This document shows positions 1-12,573 of a DNA stretch of 64,000 nucleotides, one piece after another. Below the pieces are notes generated by a model, which ran no database searches, had not been told where the DNA came from, and worked only from the letters and a program-made list of their open reading frames with translations. The DNA is from Vitellaria paradoxa (Eukaryota > Streptophyta > Magnoliopsida > Ericales > Sapotaceae), in contig CM034243.1 in assembly GCA_019916065.1 (NCBI GenBank), forward strand, positions 1,488,001 through 1,552,000, given 5' to 3'. Made by a program: the position numbers and the translations under genes. Within the stretch, counting starts at the first letter, position 1, and every line of letters begins with the position of its first letter.

Positions 1-910
1 AGAGTTGTCATAAAAAAACACTACCAAATAGTATAGCAATTAAGTATGGCCATGAAAAAAAAAAAAAAAGAACTAACCGCATTGGATTAAAATATGCATA
101 GCTACTAGACTTAATAAAATATTAGCACGCCACTTTTACCAACTACTTAAGGACACAAGCCTGGTTAGGGAACTTGCTATGTAACTTCACCAGTAAAAAT
201 AAAAAATTGTGACACTACAGCAAGTCAACTATCAAACTATACTCCTGAATTGAGCAAATCATCTTAAAAAATTGTACTATCAGGAATGCACTAAATAGAA
301 GAGAAACAAAAGATGTCCTCCATTAAAGTATAAAATTGAAACTACTAATGTCACATGGGCTTTCCTCCCATCCCAATGTCAAATGCCATAATTCTAACAG
401 AAACTCTGTTGAACTATAGAACACCTTATAGAACCTCATTGATTAACTGCATTCACCTTAACTCAATCCAAAAAATCTTTGCCCCAGTATTTAAAATCCA
501 TAAGGGTGACATGAGATAAAAGTTTTCCACTAATCTCCTTTCGTTTCCAAATCCCAATAAGCCAAGACGATCCAGCAAAAATAGCAGAAAACTAACTAAA
601 GTTCCAAATCAACAAAATGACTTACAACATTCTTTGATTAATTACCAACATAGGAGGACTAACAAAGCACATTTGACTTTTGACCATGGACTAGAATTTT
701 CTAGACTTGCAAGATTACTTCAAAATATCACAGAAAATCAAGGAATAAAAAATGACAGACTTCTTAATTTTGTATAAGGCCAATCCATACTGAATTCACA
801 GTTGATAAAAAAATCGTACGTCATCTCTTGAAATAATGATAAAGCAAAAAGGTCATCACAATGCATATTCACACATGCGCAATTATAAATTAATCAAATG
901 TCCAAAATAA
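1..910. other. AT-rich flank without recognisable gene
   Basis: I see no open frame of useful length, no RNA gene and no recognisable transposon protein here. The stretch is AT-rich and contains a short A-run near 57-69. It differs from both the LINEs and the telomere-like repeats, so it may be the original flank of the repeat block, but that is inference. Confidence 0.6.
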
Positions 911-960
911 GGTTTAGGGTTTAGGGTTCAGGGTTCAGGGTTTACGGTTCAAGGTTTAGG
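911..960 (+). repeat. Short degenerate telomere-like repeat block
   Basis: About seven heptamers of TTTAGGG, TTCAGGG and close variants (GGTTTAGGGTTTAGGGTTC...) end in AAGGTTTAGG and run straight into the poly(T) that marks the 3' end of LINE A. The G-rich strand is the plus strand, as in the other repeat blocks of this window. It is interstitial and degenerate, so it is not a functional telomere end. Confidence 0.85.
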
Positions 961-1261
961 TTTTTTTTTTTAATTAAAACCTCCTTAGCGAGATGGGGGT
1001 TTGGCAGGGACCCCTACCAGTTTATTAAAAATTTAAAAAATCAAGTATACGATGGAGGGGGACTGAAACCTGACCTTCAAAAAGAGTGAAGGAAAACAAT
1101 AGCTAAAGAATGTAGTAGAACAGTGACTCACCACATTACAAAAGCAAATAAAATGACTATGAAAAATAAATGAAAGCAAATTGTGGTGACTCACCACAGT
1201 ACAAAAATAAGAAGGGGGACATAGACTTGACCTCCAAAGTGTAAGATAAAAAATGAAAAAT
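961..1261 (-). other. LINE A 3' UTR with poly(A) tail and hairpins
   Basis: Read on the minus strand, this 3' UTR ends in a short poly(A). It holds a 16-nt hairpin element at 1003-1018 (plus strand GGCAGGGACCCCTACC, 6-bp stem allowing one G-U pair) that is identical in all three LINE copies. A second hairpin at 1182-1198 has a perfect 7-bp stem, TGTGGTG/CACCACA, around ACT. Its sister hairpin near 1120-1134 has lost its outer pairs here. The structures are seen in the sequence; a role in RNA recognition by the LINE reverse transcriptase is inferred. Confidence 0.65.
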
Positions 1262-4200
1262 CTAAGTCCTAAGCTGAGGAGTCTCATTCGCATCAAGAGA
1301 AAGTATACCATAAATGTCTCTGAGGAGATCCCACTGTGCAAAGAAACTCTGATCCCGCTGATGAGTGCATGCCCAATTAGCCATGAAGTCAGCTGCTTGA
1401 TTGGCTTCCTTGTAAACATGACAAAGCTGAATCGGTGCAGATGTGCAGAGCTGCTGAATCTGAGCCAGAAGGTATGCATACTCCCAACAGCCTGAACTAT
1501 TATAAGTAGCCCAAGAAATAGCAGTGGAAGAGTCTTACTCAACAATCAGAGATGAGAAACTAACTGAAATGGCCATCTCCAGCCCAACCTGAAGAGCCAC
1601 TAGCTCAGCATAAATTATGGGCTTATGATCCATAAATCGGCCAAATGCACCCACAACCCTGCCTAAGTGATCTCGAAGTATACCTCCTGCTGCTGAGGGA
1701 CCCGGATTACCACGAGAGCAACCATCTACATTAAGTTTCAAAGAACCCATAGGAGCCCGATGCCATGATATCAACCTCACTGTCCTGGTTCTGCATGGCA
1801 AAATCCTCAAAGCACTCACAAACCTCATAGAAGAATCTCCACGAAGTTGTGAGGGTTTGAAGCTAAATGCAAGACCAAGAAGATGTAAGTTTGCTATGAT
1901 GCTATGAATAACTCTCATAACATGGAATGGGATACCATCAAATCTACAAGCATTACGAGCCTTTTGTATGTGCCAATGGATATAGCAGACAACCACAACC
2001 CTAATGTGACTCAATGAAGGGGAGCATTGACGCCAATGAAGGAGCATAGTTGAAAGAGAAGAAAACTTATAGCAGTAAAGCTCAAACAGCCCAAAAAAAA
2101 TACAGCCAAACTTGTTGAGTCAGTGGGTAATGAAGAAAAAGATGGCACTGGGTCTCCCTGTCACAACCACATATGCAGTGTGAAACCATATGAAAGCCTC
2201 TGCTCGCCAAGGAGTCATTTAGAGCAAGAAAACCATGTAAGAGCCACTAAAGAAAAAAGGAGACTTGAATAGTAATGTGCCTCTGGCAAATAAATGAATA
2301 CACAGGCCTGACTACCATAGAAGTCTGAATATGCTTCCAAGTAGAGCGAAGAGAGAAGCCCCCATCTAAAGATAAACTCCATTTGATCAAGTCTGGGCCT
2401 TGTTGCTTGGTTGGAATCATAAAAATTTTCTCAGCAATAGAGCCACAAACAGCTAAAATCCTCTCCCTATCCTACCCTACATTAGTCTAGTAAGAAGAGA
2501 CAGAAGCTAAGGAGGCTGCTAGAGGATTGAATGAAATTAGTGGGCAAGAGCCCACCCAACAATCATACCTAAAGCTGGAGTTCCTTGAATGTACCAACCA
2601 TCTAATAAGGGGTTCAGCTGTCAGCCTGACAATGCAAAGGTGCCTCCACAAAGGAGAAGCAGGATAAGCAAAAGAAACCATAGAAGGGTGAGCAGTATGG
2701 CAATATTTAACCTTCATAAAGGAGGCCTATAAAGACTGCTGAGCTCTAAAGTGCCACCAAAGTTTGATCTCACAAGCCGTGACCACATCAGCAAGAGAAC
2801 GAACCCCCATACCTCATTCCTCCACAGGAAAGCAAACTGAGGCCCACTTACACCAATGGATTTTCCTTAAGGTAACAGTGTCACCCCAAAGAAATTTTGT
2901 AAATAATCTCTCTAACTGGTGAAAAACATCTAATGGAGGCCTCAAAACATGGAATAAATAAATAGGCATGGAGGAGAGAACATGCCGAATCAGTATAATC
3001 TTACCCCCAAATGAGAGAAGTCGGTTAGCCTAGCCAAAAACCAGTCACATTATGAATAATGTTCCGTCTTAAACCAGTAGACAATCTGCCAGTATAATAT
3101 CTACTCTTAGCCTGACTCACAAGCTGGCCTGAGATAGCCTCGTATCTGTGTAGGACATCCATGATATGCTGAAGACTATCTCTACTCCCATTGACAAAAA
3201 TGATAATATCATCAGCAAAACTCAAGTAAGAGATAGTGATGGGAACTCCTGTAGCATAAGCAACTGATGGATACCAAGCTACCAGACTATCCAAACTCCT
3301 AGAAAGAAATTCTGTAGCAATAATAAACAGGTTGGGAGAAATAGGATCACCTTGGCATAATCCCCTCTGTGACTGGAAGAATCCCGTAGCAACACCATTA
3401 ACCATCACAGAAAACCAAGGGCTTGTAATGGCTCTATAAATCAGTGAAATCCACTGCTCAGAAAGACTAAAGGCCCGAAGCATTTGAAGAATAAATGGCC
3501 AGAACATCTTGTCATATGCACCACATCACCCCACGAGTCCTCCTATTCAAATCATAAACTAACTATTGGGCTAGTAGTATGTTATTATGGATCAATCTGC
3601 CAGGAGCAAAACCACTCTGGGAGGGAGAAATAAGTTGAGGTAAAAGGCGGGAAAGCCAGGAGACCAGAATTTTAGTAATGACTTTATTACTCACATTACA
3701 CAGACTGATTGGCCTAAAGTCAGCCCAAGTGGTAGAAGATGATTTTTTGGGCAGCAGAACGAGGAGAGTGTTGGAAAAGCCTCTGGGCATAGGTGATCCA
3801 CTGAAATAATCTAGAACAGCAACGTGAAGGTCCATCCCAATAACCTCCCAACAAGCTTAGTAGAATCTGCTACAAAAACCATCTGGGCTAGGAGAACTAT
3901 TTGGATCTATAGAGAAAATAGCGTCATGGACTTTCTTAATAGTAGAGAGACCACATAGAGAACTATTATCTTCATTAGTCACTAGAGTGGGAACAAAATC
4001 AAAGTTTCTCACAGAGAAAGTAGAATCATCACCAGAAAGAAGAGTCTGAAAATAAGATACCGCTGAGACCTCAATAGCCTCTGTATCAGAGATCCACATA
4101 CCATCATCCCCCTGAATACGATGGACTCCAAGAATATGGTGTTTTTTTCGAATCATGGCATGAAAAAATCTAGAATTGGCATCCCTCTCCTTTAGCCATT

Positions 4201-5229
4201 TGACACGAGATTGCTGTTTCAAAAAAGACTCCTCCTTAGATAAAGCATAGAGTAACTGAGCTTTGGCTAATTGTAAAGCAGATTGATCTTGATCAGAGCT
4301 TGATGCATCAAATAACCTCTCCTTATAAAGTACTTCCTGTTCAACCTCCTGCACTTTATTAAAGACATTGCCAAACATCGTTTTGTTCCACTCCTTAAGA
4401 CGATGTTTGAGCCTTATAACCTTCTGCTGGAAAGTAATCATATCATTAGAATAAATAGGCATTGACTAGTTCTATTTGATGATTTCCAACGAGTCACCAT
4501 GCTTCAACCAGGCATGTAAAAATTTGAATCTACTTGGGCCCCAAGCCTACCCTGAATCACAGGATAAAAGAAGAGGAGAATGATCAGATCCAGTGCGGTT
4601 AAGATGTGAAACTTTGAATACAGGAAAGTGGCTCCTCCATTGATTATTAACCACAACTCGGTCCAATCTACGCCTAGTGAATCCATTTACCTAAGTATAA
4701 GGAGTCCCTTCAAAACCAGCATCTTCAAGTCCACAGTCTATAAGAGTCACATTAAAGTCATCAATGGCTGATTGAAGTTGAGGATGGCCCCTAACCACCT
4801 CAGAGTGCTGCTGTACAACATTAAAATCCCCACCAACCATCCAAGCACCATCAATTTCCCCAGAAAATGTAATCAGAGCATCCCAAAGATCCATACGCTA
4901 TGATACTGAATACTTAGCATAAACATAAGATATAAAAACTAGCTCAGGAATAGAACAACGGCTGACCTTACAATGAAGCACCTGGCCCATATCATGCAGA
5001 ATCTGAACACTGAATGGCTGAGACCAAAATACCTAAAATTTACCAAAACTGAAGTAAAAGCAGATTCCATGCCCAATCTGACTCTGGTAGAAGTAATCTT
5101 ATCAGGTAAAAGAAAAGGCCCCCAAATACAAAGAAGCTATAGGTGATGACACTTAATAAGCTTTTTAAGTCTCCTAATAGAGGGATTCTGGCCAATCCTT
5201 CTAATATTCCAAATTAGGGATTTAATCAT
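1262..5229 (-). pseudogene. LINE A ORF2 remnant (endonuclease-RT-RNase H)
   Basis: This is the broken counterpart of the 1366-residue ORF2 of LINE C, from the equivalent ATG (5227-5229) to the equivalent TAG (1262-1264). Recognisable fragments are the endonuclease motif GGDFNVV (around 4820), the RT segment with FADD and a GLCQGDPISP block (3025-3507), and an RNase H start with NVDGCSRGNP (around 1720). Several frameshifts and stop codons split the frame into pieces of roughly 60-200 codons. ORF2 normally nicks target DNA and reverse-transcribes the LINE RNA there; this copy cannot make a complete enzyme. Confidence 0.9.
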
Positions 5230-7157
5230 TTTGATTTGCTCCTACCCTTGCGGGCATTAGTTTGAGAGAGTTTGCTAGCACTAATGCTTAGTATTATTAC
5301 CCTTCTTTCCATCATGATGACTTCTAAGGACCCGCTGGAAACCATGAGCATCAATGGGACTAGTGCTAGAAGTAGAAGAAGTAGAATCAGTTTTGGAGGT
5401 GACACCCTCACTATGGGGGACATCAACAGAAGCCCCAGGATCAGAATCATATCTATCATCGATCCCACATCCAATATCATCATTAGAGAAAACTTCATCA
5501 ATAGAGTGAGAGGAACCAACATGGCCATAATGAAAAGTCTGATTACTGGGAATATCCTTTGACTGGAAATTAATGGTAACACCAGGAGCTCTTCCAGGAG
5601 ATAAAGATAAAGTTTGAGATGCAGTACCAGCATAACAACCTGGAGCTATAGTGATAGCAATGCTATCCAATCCCAAAGAAGGAACAATAATAGGGGCAAC
5701 AATTGAAATAGGAGTAAGTGGTAGAATGGTAGGGGCATTTTCCTGCAATGAAGTAGCAAGTATAGAAGCATCTGAAGAAGGGCATACCTGATCAAGAGCC
5801 ATAGTAATAATAGGAAGAGAAGAAGTAGCAGAATCCTGAGGTAGAGATGGAGGTCCAGCATCAACAGGAACAGAACTAGAGGAGGGAATCTCTGAGGTTG
5901 GGTGAGGATTAGGAGCAATAGTCTCAGAAACTATAGGCCTCTGTGAAGGTTTTGGCACATAAACAAGCTTTCCCTAAGTAGCAGACACATCCCCTAAAGC
6001 AGCTTTCCCTTTTCATTTCTCATTCCTAACCCTATCAGGAGGCCGAAGTGTGGGATTTGTAATAAAACATTTCTCTTGCTTGTGGCCTAAATGCTTACAA
6101 GACATGCAATAATCTGGGAGTTTCTCAATAATAATGTCCTGAACAAAACCCCACTCCTTATCACCAACACAAACCTTTTTAGCAAAAGAAGGTTGGGAAA
6201 CATCACATTCAACTAACACATGTGCAACTATTGGTCGATTAAGAGAGGCAGTGGCATGATCAACTCTGAGTGGCTTGCCAATAGTAGAGGCGATATAAAG
6301 TAAAGCTGACTTACAATGGAATAAGTGTATGGGAAGATAAGGCAGAGTGATCCAGACAGGGACTACTGGAGACTCTTCATTGTATCTGAACTGAGGATTC
6401 CACTTGAAAACACGCATAGTGTGTCCTCGTACAAACTAGGTCTGTCTAGTCCATAGGCGAGTGTAATCCTCTTCAAGCATTAGTTTAATCAATATGTGCC
6501 ATTTGTCAAGTAAATAAACTTGCCAATCACCTTTCAATCCAAGAGAAGAGAAGAATTTTCTGATTAGCTCCATTGTTGGTCTCCCAAAAGAAAATTTTCC
6601 CACTAAGAAGAGCTTAAAGGGTTCTGCCATGATAGCTATCTCCTCTTTAGTAAATAATACTGCAGGCATGCCATGGTAGTTGCCAGGAGGTTTAATAGGG
6701 ATGGCAGGGGATTGGGTTTTATCAATGCCAAGAGCATCAATAAAAGATTTAGCCGGCCTAGGTATTTCTTTTTCATAAGGTGGGGATGGAGAAGCTTGGT
6801 TCGATGGTAGATTGGGGTTTTTGGCAAAAATTTTACTTTTAGGTGGAACAGTTAAATTATGGGAAAAATTGCTATTTTTGGGGTAGGAAAGTGTAATTTT
6901 TATTTTTGGAGGGTTTTTTGAAAGGACGAGAAATTGAGAAGAGTTAGGATTTTCAAGGTTGGGGTTAGAGTTTTCAATGTTGGGATTAGGGTTTTCAATT
7001 TGAGGAATTTTCACACTAAGGTTTGTAATTTAGGGATTTTCCACGCTAGGGTTTGCAATTTGGGTGTTTGAATTAGGGCTCACATGGATTGGGGAAATGG
7101 TCAAATTAAGGCTAGAAATTGGATTTAGGGACTTAATTTGGGAAAATTGGCAGCTAT
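5226..7157 (-). pseudogene. LINE A ORF1 remnant (DUF4283 / zinc knuckle)
   Basis: This degenerate ORF1 keeps the DUF4283-like part (6436-6700 region), a complete CX2CX4HX4C knuckle in YCMSCKHLGHKQEKC (about 6070-6115) and the Ser/Pro/Asp-rich C-terminal tail. It ends at the same TGA that overlaps the ORF2 ATG. By comparison with B and C, the start codon at 7155-7157 has changed from ATG to ATA. A deletion joins the start region directly to the Asn/Pro-rich repeat and removes the equivalent of about 21975-23041 in LINE C. Further stops interrupt the rest. ORF1 of plant L1s is an RNA-binding chaperone-like protein. Confidence 0.85.
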
Positions 7158-7327
7158 GAAAGGCTATTAAAAGTTATGAACGCCAAGGAAAAGTAGTGGA
7201 GAAGGTCACCAGAGCTGGAGAAGAAAACGTGGTTGCAAAATCGGCCAGAGGTCACCGAAAACCATACCGAAAAATAAAATGATATTAAAAAATTAGAGAG
7301 AATATTTTCTAGAGAGAGGGGGGTTGT

Positions 7328-8210
7328 GGTTTAGGGTTTAGGGTTTAGGACTCAGGGCTCAGGGTTCGAGTTCAGGGCTCAGGTTTAGGTTTAGGGTTGG
7401 GGGTTGAGGGTTCAAGGTTTTGGATTTAGGGTTTAAGGATCAGGGTTCAAGGTTTTGGATTTGGTTTGGGGTTTAGGGTTTGGGATTGGGGGTTCGGGGT
7501 TGAGGTTTGGGATTGGGGGTTCGGGGTTTGAGGTTTAGGGTTTGGGATTTGGGGTTTAGAATTTGGGGTTTCGGGTTTGGGGTCTAGGATTTAGGGTTTA
7601 GGGTTGAGGGTTCAGGGTTTAGGGTTAATGGTTCAGGGTTGAGGGTTCAGGATTTTAGGGTTCAGGGTTCAAGGTTGAGGGTTTAAGGTTATTAGGGTTT
7701 AGGGTTCAGGGTTTAGGGTCATGGTTCAGGGTTGAGGGTTCAGGGTTTTTAGGGATTAGGGTTCGGGGTTGAGGGTTGAGAGTTCAAGGTTTTTTGGGAT
7801 TAGGGTTTATGGTTAGGGTTTAGGATTCAGGGTTCAGGGTTTAGGGTTTAGGGTTGAGGGTTGAGGGTTCAGGGTTCAGGGATTAGGGTTCAGGGTTTAA
7901 GGTTCAGGGTTTAGGGTTCAGGTTTAGGGTTTAGAGTTCAGGATTTAAGGTTTAGGGTTTAGGGTTCAGAGCGGTTTAGGGTTCACAGCAGTTTAGGGTT
8001 TAGGGTTTAGGGTTCAGGGTTTAGGAGTGAGGGTTTAGGGGGTTAGGGTTTAGGGTGCAGGGTTTTGGGTTTAGGGTTCAGGGTTTTAGGGTTTAGTATT
8101 AGGGTTCAGGGATCAGGGTTTAGGGTTCAGGGTTCAGGGTTTAGGATTTTGGGTTCAGGGTTTAGGGTTCAGGGTTCAGGATTTTGAGGTTTAGGGTTTA
8201 GGGTTCAGGG
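7328..8210 (+). repeat. Degenerate telomere-like array (TTTAGGG/TTCAGGG)
   Basis: About 0.9 kb of imperfect heptamers, mostly TTTAGGG, TTCAGGG, TTGAGGG and TTTGGGG-like, with insertions and slippage. It lies between the 5' end of LINE A and the 3' tail of LINE B. No coding potential is credible. The plus strand is uniformly the G-rich strand. The composition is less CpG-rich than the array at 23130-27480. Confidence 0.93.
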
Positions 8211-8506
8211 TTTTTTTTTTTTTTTAGAAAAACCTCCTTAGCGGGAGGGGGGTTTGGCAGGGACCCCTACCAGTTTATTAATAATATAAATTAAGTACAT
8301 GATGGAAGGGGACCTAAACCTTACCTCCAAAAGAAGCGAAGGAAAATTGTAACCAAAGAACGTAATAGAGCGGTGACTCATCGCTTTACAATGATATAGA
8401 AAAGACTAGATAAAAGAATGAAGTAATTATGGTGACTCACCATAGTACAAAGTAAGGAGGGGGACATGGACCTGACCTCCAAAGTATAAGATAAGAACTG
8501 AAAACT
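8211..8506 (-). other. LINE B 3' UTR with conserved hairpins
   Basis: It contains the invariant 16-nt hairpin at 8256-8271. Two hairpins with an ACT loop follow: 8370-8384 (GCGGTG/CATCGC, one G-U pair) and 8428-8444 (TATGGTG/CACCATA, seven pairs). Relative to A and C the second stem has G to A on one side and C to T on the other, so pairing is kept. These elements sit within an imperfect tandem duplication in which a GGAGGGGGAC...CCTCC block occurs twice. Confidence 0.65.
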
Positions 8507-11500
8507 CTAAGTCCTAAGGTGAGGAGTCTCATCTGCATCAAGAGAAAGTATACCATAAATGTCTCGAGGAAGATCTCGCTGTGCAAAGAAACTCTGATCT
8601 TGCTGATGAGTGCATGCCCGATTAGCCATGAAGTCCGCTGCCTGATTGGCCTCCCTATAAACATGACAGATTTGAATCGGTGCAGATTTACAGAGTATTC
8701 GAATCCGAGCCAAGAGATAAGCATATTCCCAACAGCCTGAATTACAGGAAGTAACCCAAGAAATAGCAGTGGAGGAATCTGATTCAACAATCAAAAAAGA
8801 GAACCCAACTGAAGTGGCCATCTCCAACCCAACCTGAAGAGCCACTAGCTCAGCATAAATGATGGGCTGATGATCCAAAAATTGACCAAATGCCCCCACT
8901 ACTCTGCCCAAGTGATCACGAAGAATACCGCCTGCAGTTGAGGGGCCCGGGTTACCACGGGAGCAGCCATCTACATTGAGCTTCAAAGAACCCACAAGAG
9001 GCCGCCGCCATGATATCAATCTCACTGTCCTGGTTTTGCAAGGCAGTGTTCTCAAAGAGCTCACAAACCTCACAGAAGAATCTCCACGAAGTTGTGAAGC
9101 TTTAAAGCCCAATGCCAAACCAAGAAGGTGCAAATCTGCTGTAATACTATGAATAACTCGCAGAACATGGAAGGAAATACCGTCAAATCTACAAGCATTA
9201 CGAGTCTTCCATATGTGCCATAGTATGTAGCAAACAACCACAATCCTAATGTGGCTCACTGAAGGGGAACACCGACGCCAATGAAGTAGCATAGTAGAAA
9301 CAGATGTAAACTCATAAAAGTGTAGCCCAAACATCCCAAAAAAATACTGCCAAACTTGCCGAGTCAGTGAGCAATGAAGAAAGAGGTGGCTCAGGGTCTC
9401 ACAGTCACATCCACATATGCATCTTGAAACCATGTGAAAGCCTTTGCTTGCCAGGGGAGTCATCTAAAGCAAGAAAGCCATGAAGGAGCCGCCAATAAAG
9501 AAGGAAACCTGAATAGGAATGTGCCTCTGCCAAATGAAAGAATAAACAGGCCTGGGTTCCATAGAAGTCCGAATGTGCTCCCAAGTAGAACGAAGGGAGA
9601 AGTCTCCATCTAATGATAGACGCCATCTGATCAAATCTGGGCCTTGTTGTGTGGTTGGAATCATGAATATCTGCTCAGCAATAGAAGTGGGTACTCAGCC
9701 AAAATCCTATCCCTATCCCACCCTGTATCAGTCCAGTAAGAAGATACAGAAGCTAAGAAGCTGCTAGAGGATTGAATGAAATTAGTGGGCAAGAGCCCAC
9801 CCAGCAATCATACCAAAAGCTGGAATTCCCTGAACGAACTAACCATCTAATAAGGGGCTCAGCTGTCAGCCCTGACAATGCAAAGGCGCCTCCATAGAGG
9901 GGAAGCAGGATAAGTAAAATGAACCAGAGATGGGTGATCAGCATAACAATATTTAGCCTTCATAAAGGAGGCCCATAAAGACTGTTGAGCTCTAAAATGC
10001 CACCACAGTTTGATCTCACAAGCCATAACCACATCAGCCAGAGAATGAACCCCTATACCCCCTTCTTCCACAGGGAAGCAAACAGAGGCCCACTTGCACC
10101 AGTGAATTTTCCTTGAATTAGTAGTATCACCCCAAAGGAATTTGGTAATATCGCTCCAACTGGTGAAGACATCTGATGGAGGCCTCAAGACATGGAATAA
10201 ATAGATAGGCATGGATGAAGGACATGTCGGATCAGAATAATCTTACCCCCGGAATGAGAGGAGTCGATTAGCCCAGCCTGAGATCTTATCTCTAAACCTT
10301 CCTCACTAAATCTTCAAAGAAGGCAATCTTAAGATTACCCAAATAAATGGGACATCCAAGATAGGTGAAAGGAAGATTACCTCTCTGAAAGCCAGTCACA
10401 TTATGAATAATACTCCTTCGTGAAACCAGTAGACGATCTGCCAGTATAAGATCTACTCTTAGCCTGACTGACGAGTTGGCCTGAAATAGCCTCATATCTG
10501 TGTAGCACATCCATGAAATGACGAAGACTATCTCTGCTCCCATTAGCAAAAATGATGATATCATCAGCAAAACTCAAATGAGAGATGGTGATGGGAACTC
10601 CTGTAGCATAGGCAACTGAGGGATTACCGAGCTACTAATCTATCCAAACTCCTGGAAAGAAATTCTGCTGCAATAATAAAGAGGCTAGGAGAAATAGGAT
10701 CACCCTGTCGTAATCCCCTCTGTGACTGGAAGAATCCCTTAGCAAACCCCATTAACCATCACAGAAAACTAAGGGTTTGTAATGGCTCTGTGAATCAATG
10801 AAATCCACTGCTCAGAAAAACCAAGGCCCGAAGCATCTGAAGAATAAAAGGCCTAGACATCCTATCATATGCTTTAGCCATATCCAGCTTTATCACCACA
10901 TTACCCCCTCGAGTCCTTCTATTCAAATCATGAACTAACTCCTGGGCAAGCAGTATGTTGTCGTGGATCAATCTTCCAGGAACAAAACCACTCTGGGAGG
11001 GAGAGATAAGCTGAGGGTAGAATTGCAGGAAAGCCTGGTAACTAGAATTTTAGTAATGACTTTATTACTCACATTACAAAGACTGATTGGCCTAAAATCA
11101 GCCCATGTGGTAGGAGAAGGTTTTTTAGGCAGCAGTACAAGAAGAGTGCTTAAAAAACCTCTGGGCATAGGAGATCCTCTGAAATAATCAAAACAGCAGT
11201 GTGAAGGTCCATACCAATCACCTCCCAGCAAGCCTGGTAAAATTTACTACAAAACCCATCTGGGCCTGGAGAACTATCAGAATCTATAGAGAAAACAGCC
11301 TCACGGACTTCCTCGATCGAAGGGAGCCCACATAGAGAGTTATTATCCTCTTCAGTTACCAAAGTAGGGATAAAGTCAAAGTCTCTCTCAGAGAAGGTAG
11401 ACTCATCACCAGATAGGAGAGTCTGAAAATAGGACACTGCTGAGGCCTCAATTGCCTCTGTATCTGTAATCCACATACCGTCATTCCCCTGAATACGATG

Positions 11501-12573
11501 GACTCCAAGAATATGGTGCTTCCTTCGAATCATGGCATGAAAAAACGGGAATTGGCGTCCCCCTCCTTTAGCCATCTAACACGGGATTGCTGTCTCAAAA
11601 ATGACTCCTCTCTGGATAAAGCTTGGAGTAACCTGGCTTTGGCCAATTGCAAAGCTGATCGATCCTGATCAGAGCCTGATGCATCAAATAATCCCTCCCT
11701 GTAAAGTACTTCTTGTTCAGCCTCATGAACTTTATTAAAGACATTTCCAAACCTCTTTGTTCCACTGCTTAAGACAATGTTTGAGCCTTATAAGTTTCTG
11801 CTGGAAAGCACTCATACCATTTGATAAAACGGGCAGTGACCAGTTATGTTTGATGATTTCCATCAAGTCAGGATGTTTCAACCAGGTATGTAAAAATTTA
11901 AATCTACTCGGGCCCCGGGACTGCCCTAAATCACAGGATAATAGAAGAGGAGAATGATCAGATCCAGTGCGGTTGAGGTGTGAAACTTTGAACACAGGAA
12001 AGTGTCTCCCCCACTGATTATTAACCACTACCCTGTCCAATCTACGCCTAGTGAAACCATTTGCCCAAGTATAAGGAGTCCCCTCAAAACCAGCATCTTC
12101 AAGTCCACAGTCCATAAGAGTCACATTAAAGTCATCAATGGCTGATTGAAGTTGAGGATGACCCCCAACCACTTCAGAATGCTGCTGTACAACATTAAAG
12201 TCTCCCCAAAGGTAATCAGAGCATCCCAAAGGTCCATGCGTAATGGTGCTGAACACTTAGCATAAACAAAGGATAAAAATACCGGCTCTGGAAGGGAGTA
12301 GTGGCTGACCTTACAATGAATCACCTGGCCCATATCATGTAGAATTTGAACACTGAATGGTTGAGACCAGAAAACCCAAATTTTCCCAGAAGCTGAAGCA
12401 AAAGCTGATTCCATGCCTAATCTGACTCTGGTAGAATCAATCTTCTCAGCTGAGAGAAAAGGCTCCAGAATACAAAGCAGCTGAAGATGGTGTAACTTAA
12501 TAATATTTTTGAGTCTCCTGATAGAAGGATTCTGGCCAATCCCCCTTATATTCCAAATTAGGGACTTAATCAT
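8507..12573 (-). pseudogene. LINE B ORF2, frameshifted
   Basis: It runs from the ATG at 12571-12573 to the TAG at 8507-8509. Long intact pieces remain, including 8507-9463 (318 codons: a CICGCD-type zf-RVT end and RNase H with NVDGCSRGNP, AELVA, VESDS and REANQAADF) and 11150-11575 (linker and RT start). Around 12200 about 30 nt are missing relative to C; the residues lost lie just before the endonuclease GGDFN motif, and the frame shifts. Other 1-2 nt indels break the RT domain. The protein would have been a nuclear target-primed reverse transcriptase. Confidence 0.9.

Larger units (their letters stand above)
961..7327 (-). mobile_element. LINE A, degenerate L1-type retrotransposon (oldest copy)
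   Basis: This is a minus-strand non-LTR retrotransposon. Its 3' tail is the T-run at 961-971, and its 5' end lies near 7327, where TTTAGGG-like repeats resume. It aligns by eye along its length with LINE C: 3' UTR, ORF2, the overlapping ORF junction at 5226-5229, ORF1, and a 5' leader with a GAGAGAA/AGAGAG-rich end like that of LINE B. It is about 1.1 kb shorter than C because the 5' part of ORF1 is missing. Stops and frameshifts are scattered through both ORFs, so it cannot be autonomous. No unique target-site duplication can be defined because both flanks are repetitive. Confidence 0.9.

Noticed and set aside
1..910. Possible host gene fragment at the left edge
   Set aside because: No frame, splice pattern or protein similarity could be supported by eye.
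911..960. Functional telomere or chromosome end
   Set aside because: All repeat blocks are interstitial, degenerate and flanked by transposons; no long perfect TTTAGGG tract is present.
7328..8210. CRISPR-like array
   Set aside because: The repeats are contiguous heptamers without unique spacers, in a plant genome.
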